Positions 61,635 through 64,000 of a stretch of 64,000 nucleotides of DNA are shown piece by piece. The first letter of the stretch is position 1. Each line of letters opens with the position of its first letter. A program made the translations under genes and the position numbers. Origin of the DNA: Dongia sedimenti (GTDB lineage: Bacteria > Pseudomonadota > Alphaproteobacteria > Dongiales > Dongiaceae). Below the pieces are notes generated by a model. The model had not been told where the DNA came from. It searched no databases and was given only the letters and a program-made list of their open reading frames with translations. The stretch lies in contig JAUYVI010000005.1 in assembly GCA_030715195.1 (NCBI GenBank), positions 124,001-188,000 of the forward strand. The letters are read 5' to 3'.

Positions 61635-63638
61635 TCAGCCGGCCATGCGCCGCAGCAGATTGATCGTGATACGACCGACAGGATTCATGGCGCCCGCTTG
61701 CGGCAGCGCGCCGCACCACGACACCGAGCTCGCGGCAAAGACCATGCTCCCCGAGCCGGATTGTGTCAGGACCATCTCGCCGTGGGCCGGCGCCGGCAGT
61801 CCGTCTTCCGTCGCGTCGCTGTCGGTCACATAGCCCGAATCGAAGCCCTCCGCGATGGCCAGAAGCCGCGCCGGTTGCGCGGTCTTCCAGCGCGGGCTGC
61901 GCGCATCGATTTCGTAGCCGGCCGCGCCGTCGAGCACCAGGCCGCTCTCGCCGATCGGCGCATTGCCCACGCCGTCGAACAGCCAGGCGAGATCCGGCGC
62001 ATAGGAGTCCGGCGTACGATGAAACGGCCGGGCGCGCGAGAAGCCCATCGCCTGCAGGCCGACGCCAAGCAGATCATGCTCCGCGCGGCCGCGGTGACGC
62101 CAGAGCCCGCCAGGCTCGCCGGTGGTCGCGAGATGGGTCTCGCCGGGCGCGGAGTTCCAGGTGCGGATGCCGGAGAGGCCGCGCCGCACCTCGATCGTAT
62201 CGCCGTCGAACGCCGTCACCCAATAGCCGCCATTGCCGCCGAGATAGGCGATATGGCCGCCGGAATCGCGAAAGCCGTCCAGCGCATCGCGCAGGGCCGC
62301 GGTCCAGTATTCCGGATGGCTGCCGGTGACCAGCCCGCGATAGCCCTCAAGCCGGGCCAGGCCGCCGCGATCCAGATCGGCATCGGTCAGGATGTCGACG
62401 CGGATGTCTTGCGCGTGCAGGAAGCGCAGCAGATGGAGATCGACCGGCAGCAGATGCGGTGCGCCACAGAGCGGATAGAGATAGTCGTCGCGCAGCGTCG
62501 CCAGCGGCCGATGGAAACTCGCCAGCGAAACCCCGCTGCCATCATTGTGCGTGTCGTAGAGCGAGGTCAGCTGGTTCGCCTTGGCGAAGCGATGCCCTGC
62601 ATCGTCGCAGAGCCAAGGGAAGCGCTCCGGCGGCAGCCGCTCGTCGGCATAGGCGAGATAGGTGAAGGTGGGCGCCAGGAAGACCAGATCCGCCTGGCGT
62701 CGTTTCGGCGACACGAAGAACGGCCAGCGCGTGGTCTCCGTCGCGGTCGCGATCTCCAGCGCATAGACGCCGGATGCGGCGGAGTCCGGAACCGCGATCC
62801 GATGTGTCTCCTGCCAATCGGCCGCCGCGAGGTCGTCGTCATGCAGAGCGACGGCGTCATAGTGCTCCGGCCGCAATCTCGGATCGAGTGCGCTGCCGTC
62901 CCAGCGCCGCGAGCGCAAGCCGAAGGCCGGCGCGTTGTGGATTTCCAGGACGCCGCCGCCTTCGACCGGGGCGAGCCGCGCCGGCCGTCCGACCGGCGGA
63001 AAGCGCCAGGCCGCCACCGTCTGCCCGGCGGCATCGTAGAGATCGATGCGGCCGATCCCGAGATTCATCGTCGGGCCGATATGGGCGAGATCGGCGCCTA
63101 TAAGAATCGCCGCCGGCGCCGGCGCGGCGGAAGCGACCGACAATGCGACCAGCGTCTCGCCGCCGCGCGTCACCGCGCAGGAAAGCCCGCCTTCGCTGCT
63201 GCATATCCGCGCATTCAACCATGCGCCGACCGGCAGAATCTGCCCGGTCGCAGCCGCGCTGCCCTCCAGCATCAGCGCACCATCATCGGCGAAACGCAGG
63301 GTGGCCCCTGCACTGGCGATCAGCGTGCGACCCGCTGCCGCGGCAGCCAGTCGGAACTCGAGCGCCAGCGTCCAGGCCGCGCTCAGCAACCTTTCAGGCG
63401 GCGTGATCGTCAGAAAGGCGCCGAGATCCAGGCTCTGCACCGTCGCGGGCACGCCGGACCGCGTCACCGGCCACGCCGTCGACTCGGGCTGCGGCGCGCG
63501 ATCGAGGCGCACCACAGCGACGCGCGCATCCGGATCTCGTGTGGAGAGATGGAAGCGGGCTTCCGCGCCGGCCGCCACGGAGAGCTCTGCGAAATATCCG
63601 GCCGCGGCGAGCGCGGCATGATCGACCGGGCGACGCAT
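61635..63638 (-). CDS. N,N-dimethylformamidase beta subunit-like protein
   Basis: About 667 residues. The C-terminal part is the 'N,N-dimethylformamidase beta subunit-like' domain, which in the Paracoccus enzyme holds a mononuclear iron bound by Tyr and two Glu. The segments FLAPTFTYLAYADERL, LTSLYDTHNDGSGVSLASFHRP, TGSHPEYWTAALRDALDGF and YLGGNGGYWVTAFD are characteristic. The N-terminal third (about 15-250) is a beta-rich, lectin-like region. No alpha subunit gene (dmfA1 type) is seen beside it, so amidase activity is unproven. The start is uncertain: ATG 63638 has no clear ribosome binding site and a frame stays open to 63695. Confidence 0.78.
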   Translation of the reverse strand: MRRPVDHAALAAAGYFAELSVAAGAEARFHLSTRDPDARVAVVRLDRAPQPESTAWPVTRSGVPATVQSLDLGAFLTITPPERLLSAAWTLALEFRLAAAAAGRTLIASAGATLRFADDGALMLEGSAAATGQILPVGAWLNARICSSEGGLSCAVTRGGETLVALSVASAAPAPAAILIGADLAHIGPTMNLGIGRIDLYDAAGQTVAAWRFPPVGRPARLAPVEGGGVLEIHNAPAFGLRSRRWDGSALDPRLRPEHYDAVALHDDDLAAADWQETHRIAVPDSAASGVYALEIATATETTRWPFFVSPKRRQADLVFLAPTFTYLAYADERLPPERFPWLCDDAGHRFAKANQLTSLYDTHNDGSGVSLASFHRPLATLRDDYLYPLCGAPHLLPVDLHLLRFLHAQDIRVDILTDADLDRGGLARLEGYRGLVTGSHPEYWTAALRDALDGFRDSGGHIAYLGGNGGYWVTAFDGDTIEVRRGLSGIRTWNSAPGETHLATTGEPGGLWRHRGRAEHDLLGVGLQAMGFSRARPFHRTPDSYAPDLAWLFDGVGNAPIGESGLVLDGAAGYEIDARSPRWKTAQPARLLAIAEGFDSGYVTDSDATEDGLPAPAHGEMVLTQSGSGSMVFAASSVSWCGALPQAGAMNPVGRITINLLRRMAG

Positions 63639-63909
63639 GCAGCGGCTAATGCGCCGTGCAACGCGGCGGCAACGGGATGCACGCCGGGCTGACACGATTT
63701 TGGAACAAAATCCGACGGGCGCGATTTAGAAAATGCGCCGGTGAGCCGGAGCTTTCGAGCCGCTGCAGATCCAGTCGGGATCGCATCGCGGCTGAAGGCG
63801 TTTCTGTGCCATCGCGCGGAGGCCGGGGCGTTGGTCGAGCGAGCCGGGGGAGGCCCAGTCGGGGCCAGCGTTGCGTCGGGGACGTTATGGGAATTTTACA
63901 CAGTTTGGA

Positions 63910-63996
63910 TGGTGCCCCTGGCCGGACTCGAACCAGCACGGATGTGAATCCACCTGATTTTGAGTCAGGCGCGTCTACCAATTCCGCCACAGGGGC
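63910..63996 (-). tRNA. tRNA-Leu (anticodon CAA)
   Basis: 87 nt class II tRNA including an encoded CCA (63910-63912). Acceptor gcccctg (63996-63990) pairs with caggggc (63920-63914). The anticodon stem CCTGA/TCAGG encloses the loop CTCAAAA, with CAA at 63962-63960. The long variable arm and the TpsiC loop GGTTCGAGTCC are present. Its 3' end lies 271 bp upstream of the dimethylformamidase-like start; I see no other feature between them. Confidence 0.97.
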
Positions 63997-64000
63997 TCCC

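Noticed and set aside
63646..63990. 114-codon frame running through the tRNA gene
   Set aside because: It reads through tRNA-Leu(CAA) and has no family character.

Overview
The window is chromosomal DNA from a GC-rich alphaproteobacterium. The evidence is the alphaproteobacterial dnaK-dnaJ-dapB neighbourhood, a sigma-32 promoter of the CTTG-N17-CCTATAT kind, a class I lysyl-tRNA synthetase, an nth gene divergent from a DUF2244 gene, and the dense packing of DUF1127, DUF2062, DUF1488 and host-attachment-type genes. A Rhodospirillales-like organism is likely, but this is inference. I see no phage, transposase, CRISPR array or integration scar, so this is ordinary chromosome with several unusual paralogue arrays and split genes.

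Layout. 1-7.4 kb is housekeeping: typA (cut by the window edge), an adenosine kinase, an EI24 membrane protein, a bactofilin, a lipoprotein, nth, DUF2244, a drug/metabolite exporter and dapB with a long basic tail. 7.5-15.6 kb holds two related membrane PAS histidine kinases, dnaJ and dnaK; the last two are separated by a strong terminator, and dnaK is preceded by a heat-shock promoter. 15.7-22.5 kb holds a LysR regulator, a two-gene phosphoglycerol-transferase (LtaS-like) system, an Lrp regulator divergent from lysine 6-dehydrogenase, and two tandem DUF4344 peptidase genes, one of which has lost its active site. 22.6-26.8 kb is an array of four tandem membrane-anchored endonuclease/exonuclease/phosphatase (EEP) paralogues. 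26.9-36.9 kb holds lysyl-tRNA synthetase, pmbA, an LpxH-like phosphatase with a GT4 glycosyltransferase, an ArsB/NhaD transporter, a PuuA-like ligase and two overlapping DUF2062 genes. 37-43.4 kb holds an alcohol dehydrogenase, a WYL regulator and a DUF1127 gene that share an operator, a cyclase-TPR protein, and a GntR regulator divergent from a DapA-family aldolase. 43.4-52.9 kb holds a NarL-type two-component system divergent from a DUF2380 protein, an SDR, a PLP transsulfuration enzyme, a Crp/Fnr regulator, an AbgB-like amidohydrolase, an ATP-grasp protein and a GntR regulator.

53.2-60.3 kb is a catabolic operon. It encodes a four-subunit molybdenum hydroxylase whose large subunit is split in two (order FAD, 2Fe-2S, L, M, as in nicotinate dehydrogenase ndhFSLM), then an EthD-domain protein, CoxD-like and CoxE-like maturation factors, and an amidohydrolase. 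The end of the window holds a hypothetical gene, a palindromic repeat, a DUF1488 gene, a dimethylformamidase-like protein and tRNA-Leu(CAA).

The most promising under-described systems are the divergent DUF4344 pair plus four-gene EEP array (20.8-26.8 kb), the split phosphoglycerol transferase (17.1-19.0 kb) and the split molybdenum hydroxylase with its CoxDE factors (53.2-60.3 kb).
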